Below, piece after piece: positions 25,495-35,125 of a stretch of 37,310 nucleotides of DNA. The DNA lies in NCBI GenBank assembly GCA_964637695.1, contig CAZWVF010000022.1, positions 1 through 37,310 of the forward strand, given 5' to 3'. Source of the DNA: JAGLTZ01 sp964637695 (GTDB lineage: Bacteria; Blakebacterota; Blakebacteria; Blakebacterales; Blakebacteraceae). A program made the position numbers and the translations under genes. Within the stretch, counting starts at the first letter, position 1. Each line of letters opens with the position of its first letter. The notes under the pieces are model-generated. The model worked only from the letters and a program-made list of their open reading frames with translations. It was not told where the DNA came from and made no database searches.

Positions 25495-25506
25495 AAGAAG
25501 GATCCG

Positions 25507-26139
25507 ATGAGTCTGCTGGAAGAAATCTCTGTAACACTTCAGAAGGGTGATGAAACGCTGGTCGCGGAACTGACGGGAAGGGCGATTGCGGAATCGATCG
25601 AACCGAAAGAGATACTCGATGACGGACTGGTCGCCGGGATGAATGTCATCGGAGAGAAGTTCAGGAACCACGAGATCTTCCTCCCCGAAGTACTGCTGGC
25701 AGCCAGGGCCATGTATGCCGGCATGGATCTGTTGAAACCCCTCTTTCTTAAGGATGGAATACCCAATATCGGAAAGGTGGTAATTGGAACGGTCCAGGGT
25801 GATCTGCACGACATAGGGAAGAACCTGGTCGGGATCATGCTGAAGGGGGCCGGATTCGAGATAATAGACCTGGGCAAGGATGTCCCTCCGGAAGATTTCG
25901 TCGATACTGCCGAAAGGGAGGGTGCCGATGTAATCGGTATGTCTACTCTGCTGACCACGACAACTCCGATGATGTCCAGGGTGATAGAACTTCTGAAGGA
26001 GAGGGGGCTTGAGGAGAAAATCAGCACCATCGTGGGTGGAGCCCCCATTTCGCTCGATCTGGCACAGGAGATGGGTGCCGGCTCCTACGGGTACGACGCG
26101 GCAAATGCCGTGGAAAAGGTGAAAGAGCTGACCGGCTGA
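25507..26139 (+). CDS. Corrinoid (cobalamin-binding) protein of methyltransferase system
   Basis: The protein has 210 residues, the usual size for MttC/MtaC-like carriers. An N-terminal helical cap domain (about residues 1-85) is followed by a Rossmann-like B12 domain with the signature Asp99-Leu-His101-Asp-Ile-Gly104 (GDLHDIGKN); His101 would be the lower axial ligand of cobalt. Further family blocks are VIGMSTLLTTTTPMM and IVGGAPIS. It would accept the methyl group from the MttB-like enzyme and pass it to the homocysteine enzyme. GAAGGA upstream supports the start. It lies between the activation-like gene and the homocysteine methyltransferase gene. Confidence 0.92.
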   Translation: MSLLEEISVTLQKGDETLVAELTGRAIAESIEPKEILDDGLVAGMNVIGEKFRNHEIFLPEVLLAARAMYAGMDLLKPLFLKDGIPNIGKVVIGTVQGDLHDIGKNLVGIMLKGAGFEIIDLGKDVPPEDFVDTAEREGADVIGMSTLLTTTTPMMSRVIELLKERGLEEKISTIVGGAPISLDLAQEMGAGSYGYDAANAVEKVKELTG

Positions 26140-26159
26140 CAACCTGACTGAATCAAATC

Positions 26160-27050
26160 ATGAAAGATGTCATGGAACCGTTTCTCGACAGAACAGGCAG
26201 AGGTGAGATCCTGATCTCCGATGGAGCTCTGGGCACGATGCTCTTTGACGCCGGGCTGGTGCCTGGTCAGTGCCCCGAACAGGTCGTTCTTGAGAAGCCG
26301 GAACTGCTGCAGGATATTGCCCGGCGGTATATCGAGGCCGGCTCGGATATCGTGCATACCGATACCTTCGGCGCTACACCCCTTAAGCTCTCCGATTATG
26401 CCCTTCATGAAAGGACCGGGGAAATAAACCGGCAGGCGGTTGCTCTGCTGAAGGAAGTCGCCGGCGACCGGGCATATGTATCCGGCTCCTGCGGACCCAC
26501 CGGCAGGATCCTCAAGCCTTTCGGGGATGTGGATCCGGCCGAAGTGCTCGATGGCTACAGAGCCCAGATGGATACCCTGATCTCTGCAGGTGCAGATCTG
26601 CTCTGCATCGAAACGATGATTGACCTGCGGGAGGCAGTGCTGGCAGTTGAAGCGGCCCGTTCGATTTCATCAGAGATTCCGGTCATGACTACAATGACCT
26701 TCGATAAAATTCCAAAGGGATTCTTTACCATCTGGGGTGCCGGCATCGAGGAATCCGTGAAGGCTCTTCAGGATGCGGGCGCCGATGTCGTCGGGTCAAA
26801 CTGCGGCAACGGGATAGAGATCATGGTGGAGATAGCCCGTGCGTTCCGGGAAGCCACGCAGTTTCCGTTGCTGATCCAGTCGAATGCCGGTCAGCCTGAG
26901 AGCAGGGGAGGTGAAATCCACTACTCTGAGACTCCGGAACTCTTTGCTGAAAAGGCGATCGAGCTGAAGGGTCTGAGTGTATCTGTTATAGGTGGATGTT
27001 GCGGCACGACTCCCGATCATATAAGGGCGATGAAGGACGCTGTCGGTTAG
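26160..27050 (+). CDS. Homocysteine S-methyltransferase (MetH N-terminal module, stand-alone)
   Basis: The protein has 296 residues and consists of a TIM-barrel homocysteine-binding domain as in the N-terminal module of MetH. It starts with ISDGALGTMLFDAGL and has zinc-ligand cysteines Cys215 (GSNCGNG) and Cys280-Cys281 (IGGCCGT). Zinc-bound homocysteine thiolate would take the methyl group from methylcobalamin, giving methionine. The protein has no pterin, B12 or activation domain of its own; the latter two are encoded directly upstream. BHMT-like enzymes share the fold but use betaine directly, so that alternative exists; the corrinoid partner next door favours the B12 route. It lies 20 bases after the corrinoid gene and is the last gene of the operon. 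Confidence 0.9.
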   Translation: MKDVMEPFLDRTGRGEILISDGALGTMLFDAGLVPGQCPEQVVLEKPELLQDIARRYIEAGSDIVHTDTFGATPLKLSDYALHERTGEINRQAVALLKEVAGDRAYVSGSCGPTGRILKPFGDVDPAEVLDGYRAQMDTLISAGADLLCIETMIDLREAVLAVEAARSISSEIPVMTTMTFDKIPKGFFTIWGAGIEESVKALQDAGADVVGSNCGNGIEIMVEIARAFREATQFPLLIQSNAGQPESRGGEIHYSETPELFAEKAIELKGLSVSVIGGCCGTTPDHIRAMKDAVG

Positions 27051-27187
27051 CTGTCGTTTTCCAGCTCTTCTCTCTGATGAAAAGGGATTGATAACTGCCA
27101 GCTCCTGCAGGCTAATTATTCATAACCGGTGTGGTCAGGAGGTGCTCGGGACCGCTGCCTGTCACAGGGGGTTCTTCCTTTTGTTAT

Positions 27188-30100
27188 ATGAGTCTCGAGC
27201 ATCTGTCAGAGGGCAGCTGGGAATATCTCGAAGAGACCTTCACGGCGAAACTGCTTGACCGTCCTGCTGCTTCTCTGTTTGAGGAGCGATGGGTCGTGGC
27301 TCCGCACCGCAACCTGATCGGTCATCTGCAGAAACTGACCGCCCGTAAAGCCGGTGCCTGTTCGGGACTGCGGTTCATGGATCTCAGGCAGCTGGCCCGC
27401 CGGATCCTCATCCTGAGCGGTTCAACGGTTGCTCCCGAACTCGACCGGATTGCCAGGGACCTGGTCATCCGTCAGGTAGTCAGGCAGCAGCTGTCAGATA
27501 TCGAGAAAGCCTTCGGTGCCCGCGTGGCACTTACACCTGCCTTCATGGGTGCGGTTACCAAGACTCTCAGCGACCTTCGTGAAGCGGGAATCACTGTGGA
27601 GCAGGTTGCGGATCTGGCCGGGAAGAAGCAGGGCCTGAGCAGTGTCCGCCTGAAGGTTGTCGCCGACCTTTTTGCTTCCTATCAGGATCGTCTCGACAGC
27701 ATCGACGCACCGGATGACGAGGGCATGTTCGCCATGAGCGTCGGTTTGCTGAAGAACGGGGCCGTCGCTTTACCCGGGCGGATCTACGTGTACGGCATTT
27801 ACGATCTTACCGCCGGACAGAATTCACTCCTCGATACTCTCATGGATAAGACCGAAGTGGAACAGTTCGTACCTGTCTACCCGGAAACCGAAGTCTACAG
27901 CGGTCAGCTGCTGAAGAAGTGGCGCAGCCTGGCAGGCATGGTTGAATCTGAAATCGAAACATCAAACTCATCCTCTTTGACCGGTATACCTCTGGATGAA
28001 CTGTGGGCGACTCTCTCCTCTGAAGGAAGGGAAAGGGACTGCAGGGAAAAGGGCTCCACGGTCACGGTGGTCTCGGCCCCAGGCAAAAGTGGAGAGATCG
28101 ACAGCGCCCTCAGACTGGTGGCTGCCGCATGGCAGGGGGGAATAAACAGGGATGAGACGCGGCTTGCATCGGTGTCACCCGATTCCTGCCAGGTCCTTTT
28201 CTCACAGAAACTCGAATCGAACGGTTTCAGACGTCACAGCACGGTCGAACCAGCTGAGGAAGAAGATCCTGCAGATCAGGGAATAGATCGAAAGAGTGCA
28301 GCTCTTCAGCTGGTCAGGGCGATCACCGATATCATCAGTGAAGAGGGAATCGAGATCTTTTCCTACGAAACAGGTGAATCACTCGATCCACTGATCTCCG
28401 ATCTGCCCGATACTGCCCTATGGACCGAATGGGCCGACATCTTCGATCCGATTCTGACCAGCATGTTCGATCCTGCGATGCTCGATCGGATTCTCGATAT
28501 GCTCGAAAGGCTCCGGCGGCTTTCAGTGACCGGTGAGCCTGCCGACAGAGCTGCTTTGAGATGGGCGCTGGGCAGGATAGTGCAGGATATCAGGGCGGAC
28601 GATGCGATCCCTCTCGAAGGGATTATGGAGCTTCGCGGGACCCGTTCCGAACTGGTGGCAGTAATGGGAATGGCGGAGGGATCGTGGCCATCAAGACCGC
28701 TTCCCGATCCACTCCTGATGGACGACGAACGGGATATCCTCAACGTTGGCGATGACTGGAAACTTGCTGCGACGGTTCGCAGGAAAGATGAAGAGAGACT
28801 CCTCTTCAGGCTACTGATCGAAAGTGGCAGGCACATCGTTTTCCTCTATCCCCGCATCAACGAGCAGGGTGGTGTGCGCCGGGCGAGCCCTCATGTCCTG
28901 GAGCTGATGCAGCAGGTTGTCGGTAAAGAGCTGCCGCAGGAGCAGTTGGAAATGATGGCCCGCAGGAACACCAGGGCCGTCGGGGCGATCAGACCGCCTG
29001 CCGGCGAACCACGGCTGGGCGAACTCGACCGCGACCTCACCTCCATAGCAGAAGCGATCGATGACGGGAATCGAAGCGACCTGTATGCGCTGTGGGAATG
29101 CCCGCAGTTCAGGGCCGGCTTCCGGATGGAGCAGGAGAGGTGGAGAGGCAAACCGGGACCCTACGCCGGTTTCCTTATTAGCAGAGATGCGGTCGATAAG
29201 GCTCTGAAGATGCTCAAGCTGACCGGAGAGGGCCATGTTTCGGTTTCCCTTCTGGAGGAATATGCCCGCTGCCCCTGGCGGGTTCTGACGACCCGGGTAC
29301 TGGGGTTGAAGGAGGAGGGAGAACCGGATGGACTGCTCTCCGGGGCCGAGATGGGCCAGGTTCTGCACGACGTTCTGCGCGATTACGTCAAACGGGCTTC
29401 AGAGGATGGACGTTGGCCGCCGGCTGCAGGTCAGGCAGAGACCGACAGCACTCTGGTCGCAGAGATGGTCCGGAGGCGGGTCGCAGATGAATACGCGGGC
29501 AGGGGCACCAGGTTCCCGCCCCTGGAGCGGGTCGACAGCAGGCGTGCCACAGCCCGCCTGCTGGGCTGGCTCCTGTGGGAGGCATCTGATAACGGAAGAT
29601 TGGAAGGAGAGAGTGAGGGGCAGGAAGAAGAGGGCAATGATCGGATCAGGGAGATCGCTCTGGAGACCGGAGCTGCCGGCGGCTGGCTCTCTCACTCGGT
29701 TGAACAGTCCTTTGAAACTGAACTGGAGATCGCGGGTCGTTCTCTGAAATTGAGAGGCCGCTGGGACCGCATCGACCGGGACGCTTCAGATCGTTTCCGC
29801 ATACTCGATTACAAGACAGGATACGGCAAATCCGGCCCATCGGCTGATCTCGAAGGGGGCCTGAATCTGCAGATGCCCCTCTACCTGATGGCAGCCGAAA
29901 AGGAACTGGATCTATCCGGTTCAGCCGGACCAGCCGGACCGGCACGTTCAACCAGTGCGATAGCCGGCGGAATCCTGCTCCGGCTCCCTCTCTCTGCATC
30001 GGGACATGGACCCCATATCACCTCGTGGCCGCAACAGGTCATGGACGCGGGCAGGAAAGAAGTAGAGAGACTGGTCAATCAGCTGCTCACTTCCATCGAA

Positions 30101-30295
30101 TCGGGTGTTTTTACCCGATTGCCGCACGACAGGGCGACAGACAGCAGAACCGATCTGTGCAAAGGATGTCCTACTCCTTCCATCTGCCGTGCCTGGCGGA
30201 TTCAGGAATCGCAACGGCACCTGAAGTCGGATGAGCTTCTGCCGCTCAACGTCGCCAGAAAGATCGGCGTGACAGGGGGGCAGAGTGACGGGTAA
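27188..30295 (+). CDS. addB: AddB-like RecB-family nuclease with Fe-S cluster site
   Basis: The protein has about 1035 residues. The N-terminal part (WVVAPHRNLIGHLQKL, then FMDLRQLARRIL) and central region have the degenerate helicase fold of AddB. The C-terminal nuclease domain has Asp860 in RGRWDRID and Asp874-Tyr-Lys876 in LDYKTG. Four cysteines form the iron-sulphur staple around it: Cys695 in YARCPWR, then Cys991, Cys994 and Cys1000 (CxxCx5C). With AddA it forms the helicase-nuclease that resects double-strand breaks for RecA and degrades foreign linear DNA. ATG 27188 is preferred because similarity begins there; GTG 27131 adds 19 unsupported residues, though neither start has a strong Shine-Dalgarno sequence. 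The addA start overlaps its 3' end by 11 bases. Confidence 0.85.
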   Translation: MSLEHLSEGSWEYLEETFTAKLLDRPAASLFEERWVVAPHRNLIGHLQKLTARKAGACSGLRFMDLRQLARRILILSGSTVAPELDRIARDLVIRQVVRQQLSDIEKAFGARVALTPAFMGAVTKTLSDLREAGITVEQVADLAGKKQGLSSVRLKVVADLFASYQDRLDSIDAPDDEGMFAMSVGLLKNGAVALPGRIYVYGIYDLTAGQNSLLDTLMDKTEVEQFVPVYPETEVYSGQLLKKWRSLAGMVESEIETSNSSSLTGIPLDELWATLSSEGRERDCREKGSTVTVVSAPGKSGEIDSALRLVAAAWQGGINRDETRLASVSPDSCQVLFSQKLESNGFRRHSTVEPAEEEDPADQGIDRKSAALQLVRAITDIISEEGIEIFSYETGESLDPLISDLPDTALWTEWADIFDPILTSMFDPAMLDRILDMLERLRRLSVTGEPADRAALRWALGRIVQDIRADDAIPLEGIMELRGTRSELVAVMGMAEGSWPSRPLPDPLLMDDERDILNVGDDWKLAATVRRKDEERLLFRLLIESGRHIVFLYPRINEQGGVRRASPHVLELMQQVVGKELPQEQLEMMARRNTRAVGAIRPPAGEPRLGELDRDLTSIAEAIDDGNRSDLYALWECPQFRAGFRMEQERWRGKPGPYAGFLISRDAVDKALKMLKLTGEGHVSVSLLEEYARCPWRVLTTRVLGLKEEGEPDGLLSGAEMGQVLHDVLRDYVKRASEDGRWPPAAGQAETDSTLVAEMVRRRVADEYAGRGTRFPPLERVDSRRATARLLGWLLWEASDNGRLEGESEGQEEEGNDRIREIALETGAAGGWLSHSVEQSFETELEIAGRSLKLRGRWDRIDRDASDRFRILDYKTGYGKSGPSADLEGGLNLQMPLYLMAAEKELDLSGSAGPAGPARSTSAIAGGILLRLPLSASGHGPHITSWPQQVMDAGRKEVERLVNQLLTSIESGVFTRLPHDRATDSRTDLCKGCPTPSICRAWRIQESQRHLKSDELLPLNVARKIGVTGGQSDG

Positions 30296-33200
30296 AAAGA
30301 CCGGAGTGCCCGCAGACCACGAGGTGAGAACCAGACTCGTCACCGATCTGGAGACGAGCTTTGCGGTGGGAGCCGGTGCCGGTTCGGGCAAGACACGGGT
30401 GCTGGTGGACAGGATCATCCAGCTTGTGGACAGCGGCCGGGAACTCGATCGGATCGTTGCCATCACCTTCACGGAGAAAGCCGCCGCCGAGCTGAGGGAG
30501 AGGGTCAGAAAGGTGCTGGCCGATCCATCTGCGGATGAGCCTCCGGAGATCGCGGAGCGCAGGAGAAGGGCACTCGGCAAGGTCGATCTGTCGCAGTTGA
30601 CGACAATTCACGGTTTCTGCCGTTCCATTCTGGCAAGACACCCTCTCGAGGCAGGGATCACGCCCGGCTTCACCATCCTGGACGCGCTGCAGTCGGATAT
30701 CCTGCTCGATGAAGCCGGATCTGAGGTCATCAGAGCCATGCGTGACGGAGCGGATGAAGACCTCGAGGGTGCATTGATGGCAGGCGGTTCGCTTGCCGGT
30801 CTCCGGGATCTGGTAAAAGCGATTCGACGATACCCCGATCTGAAACCGGAGATTCCGGAGTTCACCGCTGAGAGTGCCGACCGGATTCTCAGCGATCTCT
30901 TCAAGACTGCAGAGGAGATCGTCAATTTCGCTGAAAGCGTACCCGCGGCCGACACCATGCTCGGTCAGGCCCGGAATGTTCTCAGATCAGAACCTCTTGT
31001 CTCTGCCGGAGTGTTCGACGCCCACGATCTGGCGGCTCTCCTCGAAGGAGCAGTGATACATAAGAACGCCGGCAACAAGGGCAACTGGACGGCCGGCCCG
31101 GAAACCGGGGCCGCCTTTGCACGCCTCAAGCCGGAATGGAAAGCATTGAGCGTTCGAAGGGATGAAATGACAGCGCGATACCGGGGGCGGCATCTAGGCT
31201 ACTTCATCTCGAAAGCGGAACTGATCAACAAGGAATACGAACGTCGCAAATCGGAACTCGGAGCACTCGATTTCGATGACCTGCTCATGAAAACGGCTGA
31301 CCTGCTCGAATCACAACCATCGGTGGCCGGAGAGATCAAGAGGGGATACGCAGCCATTCTGGTTGACGAATTCCAGGACACCGATCCGATCCAGGCCAGG
31401 ATCGTTCTGCAACTGGCAGAAGCGGCAGAAACACATGCAGAGGAGCCCGCGGCGGTCGTGCCCGGGAAGGGGAGGCTCTTTCTGGTGGGAGACGCCAACC
31501 AGAGCATCTACAGGTTCCGCAGGGCAGACAGATCTGTTTTCAAACAAGCCTGTTCTCAACTGCTCGAAAACGGAGTGGAAGAGCGTCTCGAAGTGAATTT
31601 CAGGAGCACACCCGGCCTGGTCACTGTTGCCAACAGAATATTCGGCGACCTGCTGGAGCCCGGGGAGTACCACGATCTCCTTCCGTTCAGGGAAGAGCCC
31701 GGTCGCGGACCTGTTGTGACGCTTCTTGACCTCGATCCTCTGCTGGCGGAAAACGAGGGTGAGCCCCTGGCTCCTGAGATGAGGAGGGCGGAGGCAGCTG
31801 CACTGGCCGGGTGGATCCGCGGTCGGATCGACGCAGGAATGGTTATCAGGGACAGGGTGACTGGTGAATTCAGGACGATCGAATACGGGGATGTGGCAGT
31901 GCTCGTCCGTACATATACGGGTGTTGATCTCTTCGAGGATGAATTCGACCGCTACGGCATCCCATACCGGGTATCGGGCGGCAGGGCCTTTTTCCACCGT
32001 CTCGAGATTCTCCAGACCCTTCCGGTACTGCAGGCGGTGGCCGATCCCGGCGATCAGACAGCTGTTGTCGCGGCATACAGGTCACCCTGTTTTGGTGTAT
32101 CGGATGAGAGCCTGGTACGGTGGGCTGCCACCGGTTATCCCTTCTCATACCTTGAATTGGAGGATCAGCCGGTAGACGACACATTCATCGAAGAGAACCT
32201 CGACAGAGAAGCAGATGCACCGCTGATCGAAGCGCGCCGGATCCTCGCTCAACTGAACAGGGACACACGGATCGTTCCTCCATCCGGCATCCTCTGGCGG
32301 CTCTTCGAGGTCACCAGAGTACTTCCCCTTCACGCACTGAAGCCGGATGGTGACAGGAGGATCGCCAACCTGCTGAAGCTTCTCGACCTGGCTTTCGCCT
32401 ATGAGGAGGCTGCCGCCGGTCTGCTCGAAGGAGGATCGGAGGAGCAGGTATCCCTGGATGGACTCGTTCGTTACCTGGAGGAGCAGCGAAGAGCGGCTGT
32501 GGAAGAAGAGTCGGCCCTGGTGGATGCAGACGGGGGGTTGGTAACGATTATGACCATCCACTCAGCCAAGGGACTCGAGTTCCCGGTCGTCGCTCTTCTT
32601 GACCGTGCGTACAGTTCGTCATTCCGTGATGAGGCTATCCCCGACCGCTCCAGACGTACATCGACAGTCAGAGGTGCGGGATTCAAACCACCCGATTGGG
32701 ATGAGAAGAAAGATGCGGAGATCGCGCAGCAGGAGGAAGAGGCGAAGCGCCTGCTGTATGTAGCCTTCACAAGAGCCGGGGACCACGTGGTGACATGCGG
32801 CAGGCGTTCCGAAGACACGGATGTCCTGAGAAGTGGCAGGCAATTCCTCGCACCGCTCGAAGCAGCCCTCAGGGATCTCGTCGACAGTGGAGATGGGCAC
32901 GACGGTAAAGCCGGCCTGGTTGAATGGGCGGTGCCGGCCCCTCCCTCCGAAAAGGAGGACCTGCTCCACAGGCTTCCTCCTGATCTGGAAGAGCCCCCTG
33001 ACAGTGTGGTGGCAGAAGCGGTAGGAAGAAGACGGGAAGCCGGACAGAGCTGGCACAATATCGTAAACCGCGCCCTGCGGTCTCCGGTCGCCCGGGCATC
33101 CGACCTGACGCGCAGGAAGGATCTACTGAAATCGGAAGAGGCATCCCTGCCGGACGGGGAGACGCAGTGGTTCGCTCGACTGCGCGGGATAAGGGTGCAT

Positions 33201-33653
33201 GCCGCCATGGAATTGATCTCCCTGCGTGGTATCGAGCCTGCGGACGCCTGTCGCTGTGTATCGGAACCGGGTGATCCCCCCGGTCTGCAGGAACACATCT
33301 GCCGGTATCTCGAGAGCGGGGCAGCCATGCTCAGGAATGTGGAATCGGAGGGATGGAAAGTTGCTGCAGCGGAATGGCCCCTTCTGCTTGGTGGCGCATG
33401 TGAGGAACTGTCGGAAGCAGTACCCGGCTGGATCGAGATATTGACCGGTACAGCCGACCTGATACTGCAGAACCGGGAAGAGAGCCTGCTGGTGGTGGAT
33501 TACAAGACCGGTGCTTCCGGGCCGGAGGAACTCCTTCAGATTTACGGAAATCAGCTCACTGCATACAGGTGCATGCTCGAAAAGAGCACCGGAAAACCTG
33601 TATCCGCTGAATTATGGAGCCTTTCGACCGCAGAACGCCTGCAACTACCCTGA
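30285..33653 (+). CDS. addA: AddA-like UvrD/RecB-type helicase-nuclease
   Basis: The protein has 1122 residues. Superfamily 1 helicase motifs occur in order: Walker A GAGAGSGKT at 29-37, FTEKAAAEL, TTIHGFC, Walker B VDEFQDTDP with Asp361-Glu362, GDANQSIYRFR, VNFRS, TIHSAKGLEF and YVAFTRAGD. The C-terminal PD-(D/E)xK nuclease has Asp1072-Tyr-Lys1074 (VDYKTG). Length and order match AddA. It is an ATP-driven 3'-5' translocase that cuts the strand it tracks and works with the product of the overlapping upstream gene. The GTG start at 30285 has a GGGGGG five bases upstream inside addB, which suggests coupled translation. No recC/recD-like partner is present. It ends about 190 bases before the next gene. 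Confidence 0.92.
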   Translation: MTGKKTGVPADHEVRTRLVTDLETSFAVGAGAGSGKTRVLVDRIIQLVDSGRELDRIVAITFTEKAAAELRERVRKVLADPSADEPPEIAERRRRALGKVDLSQLTTIHGFCRSILARHPLEAGITPGFTILDALQSDILLDEAGSEVIRAMRDGADEDLEGALMAGGSLAGLRDLVKAIRRYPDLKPEIPEFTAESADRILSDLFKTAEEIVNFAESVPAADTMLGQARNVLRSEPLVSAGVFDAHDLAALLEGAVIHKNAGNKGNWTAGPETGAAFARLKPEWKALSVRRDEMTARYRGRHLGYFISKAELINKEYERRKSELGALDFDDLLMKTADLLESQPSVAGEIKRGYAAILVDEFQDTDPIQARIVLQLAEAAETHAEEPAAVVPGKGRLFLVGDANQSIYRFRRADRSVFKQACSQLLENGVEERLEVNFRSTPGLVTVANRIFGDLLEPGEYHDLLPFREEPGRGPVVTLLDLDPLLAENEGEPLAPEMRRAEAAALAGWIRGRIDAGMVIRDRVTGEFRTIEYGDVAVLVRTYTGVDLFEDEFDRYGIPYRVSGGRAFFHRLEILQTLPVLQAVADPGDQTAVVAAYRSPCFGVSDESLVRWAATGYPFSYLELEDQPVDDTFIEENLDREADAPLIEARRILAQLNRDTRIVPPSGILWRLFEVTRVLPLHALKPDGDRRIANLLKLLDLAFAYEEAAAGLLEGGSEEQVSLDGLVRYLEEQRRAAVEEESALVDADGGLVTIMTIHSAKGLEFPVVALLDRAYSSSFRDEAIPDRSRRTSTVRGAGFKPPDWDEKKDAEIAQQEEEAKRLLYVAFTRAGDHVVTCGRRSEDTDVLRSGRQFLAPLEAALRDLVDSGDGHDGKAGLVEWAVPAPPSEKEDLLHRLPPDLEEPPDSVVAEAVGRRREAGQSWHNIVNRALRSPVARASDLTRRKDLLKSEEASLPDGETQWFARLRGIRVHAAMELISLRGIEPADACRCVSEPGDPPGLQEHICRYLESGAAMLRNVESEGWKVAAAEWPLLLGGACEELSEAVPGWIEILTGTADLILQNREESLLVVDYKTGASGPEELLQIYGNQLTAYRCMLEKSTGKPVSAELWSLSTAERLQLP

Positions 33654-33755
33654 AGTTCTGGCTGATCGATCTGAAGAACGAAGTTGAAATGTCTTCCAAC
33701 GGCAACTCGCACTGAGGAACAGCGTTTACTCAGTATCCGTTCAACAATCACTTCA

Positions 33756-33783
33756 TTAACACTTAATTATTTCACGCTATTGT
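33756..33783 (+). promoter_or_regulatory. Possible sigma70-type promoter for the PHP lipoprotein gene
   Basis: TTAACA at 33756-33761 and TATTGT at 33778-33783 are separated by 16 bases in the AT-rich spacer upstream of the PHP-domain gene. The match to consensus is 5/6 and 4/6. It would give a leader of about 55 bases. This is a weak, pattern-only call. Confidence 0.3.
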
Positions 33784-33845
33784 ATTGTTGTGTGTTTATC
33801 GGCTAGTTTTCTCTGGTTGAAGAGAATTCGATCCGGAGTGAAAGA

Positions 33846-35072
33846 ATGCTTAGAAAAACCCTCCTGACAGTTTCCTTTGTTCTGCTATTTGCTGCCGTCA
33901 CAGGCTGTACCTCAGGAGGCGGTGAGAACTGGTACAAGGGCAACGTTCATACCCAGTCGATCTGGAGCGACGGCGATGCCGCTCCCGAACATGTTGCGGA
34001 CTGGTATAAATCGAATGATTACCAGTTCCTGGTAATAACCGAACACGATCTGATTGCCGAAGGTGAAAGCTGGTTCGAAATCTCGAACGATCGACGCAGC
34101 CGGCTTAACGATGAGAGAATTGAGGAGCTGAAGAGACGTTTCGGTGACGACTGGGTAAACATCAGAGATAACGATGGGCAGCGGGAAATGCGGTTGAAAA
34201 CACTCGAGGAACTTCGCAACCGATTTGAGGTGCCCGGCAAATTTATCCTGGTTACAGGAGAGGAGATCAGCGACAGCTTCGAGAGGAGACCGCTTCATAT
34301 CAACGTACTGAATCTGGATGAAGTCTTAGAAAGACAGGGCGGGGAAAGCCGATCCGGTACGATGCGTAATAATGTGGGAGCTGTTGTCGAACAGGAGAGA
34401 CGGCTGGCCAGACCCATCGTAGTGACTGTCAATCATCCGAATTGGAGATGGGCACTTACTCCTGAAGAGCTGGCAGCGATTGAAGGAACTCCGTTCTTCG
34501 ATATCTACAACGGTAGTGCAGGGTGTAATAATTATGGAGATGAAAGCCATCCCGGGATGGATGAGGTATGGGATCTCGTTCTCACCATGAGACTTTCGAG
34601 CCTCGGGCTTGGTCTGACATTCGGTATAGCTACCGATGACACACACGATTACTTCACTTTCGGGTCCACCTATTCCAACCCCGGCAGGGGCTGGATTGTG
34701 GTCAGAGCAGGGGAATTGACACCCAATGCTCTTATGGAAGCTATGAAAGAGGGGGACTTCTATTCTTCAATTGGTGTTGTGCTGAGAGATTTCAGGATCA
34801 GCAGATCCCGGTACTTCGTCGATATCGAGGAAGAAGAGGGAGTCACCTACAGAACCCAGTTCATAGGCACCCGCATGAGCGATGGGAGAACGGGAGAGAT
34901 TGGGGAAGTTCTGCTTGAGACAACGCAGAACCCGGCAACCTACAGATTCAGCGGCGACGAACTGTATGTACGGGTGAAGATCATCTCCTCGAAGGCTCAT
35001 GAAAACCATGCCGAAGGAGAAGAAGGCCCCGAAGTCGCCTGGCTGCAGCCGACTGTGCCGGATATGAGATAG
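33846..35072 (+). CDS. PHP-domain (CehA/McbA-like) lipoprotein
   Basis: The protein has 408 residues. A signal peptide ends in lipobox VTGC (Cys21), so it is anchored to a membrane. It then shows PHP-type metal-site motifs: GNVHTQSIWSDGD at 32-44, TEHD with His67-Asp68, VTGEEI, VNHPNW and ATDDTHDY. PHP proteins are metal-dependent phosphoesterases or hydrolases; CehA-like members are secreted. The first motif normally reads H-x-H, but here it is His35-Thr-Gln37, so one metal ligand is replaced. The C-terminal 100 residues are a beta-rich domain of unknown role. GGAG 8 bases upstream supports the start. It stands alone between addA and the toxin-antitoxin island. Its substrate is unknown. Confidence 0.8.
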   Translation: MLRKTLLTVSFVLLFAAVTGCTSGGGENWYKGNVHTQSIWSDGDAAPEHVADWYKSNDYQFLVITEHDLIAEGESWFEISNDRRSRLNDERIEELKRRFGDDWVNIRDNDGQREMRLKTLEELRNRFEVPGKFILVTGEEISDSFERRPLHINVLNLDEVLERQGGESRSGTMRNNVGAVVEQERRLARPIVVTVNHPNWRWALTPEELAAIEGTPFFDIYNGSAGCNNYGDESHPGMDEVWDLVLTMRLSSLGLGLTFGIATDDTHDYFTFGSTYSNPGRGWIVVRAGELTPNALMEAMKEGDFYSSIGVVLRDFRISRSRYFVDIEEEEGVTYRTQFIGTRMSDGRTGEIGEVLLETTQNPATYRFSGDELYVRVKIISSKAHENHAEGEEGPEVAWLQPTVPDMR

Positions 35073-35125
35073 ATCACCGATTGGGTAGTCCGAAGTACTT
35101 ACCTGGATAAAATCCCTGAGATATA

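Noticed and set aside
27131..27187. GTG 27131 as the addB start
   Set aside because: The added 19 residues have no family similarity; ATG 27188 fits the AddB N-terminus.
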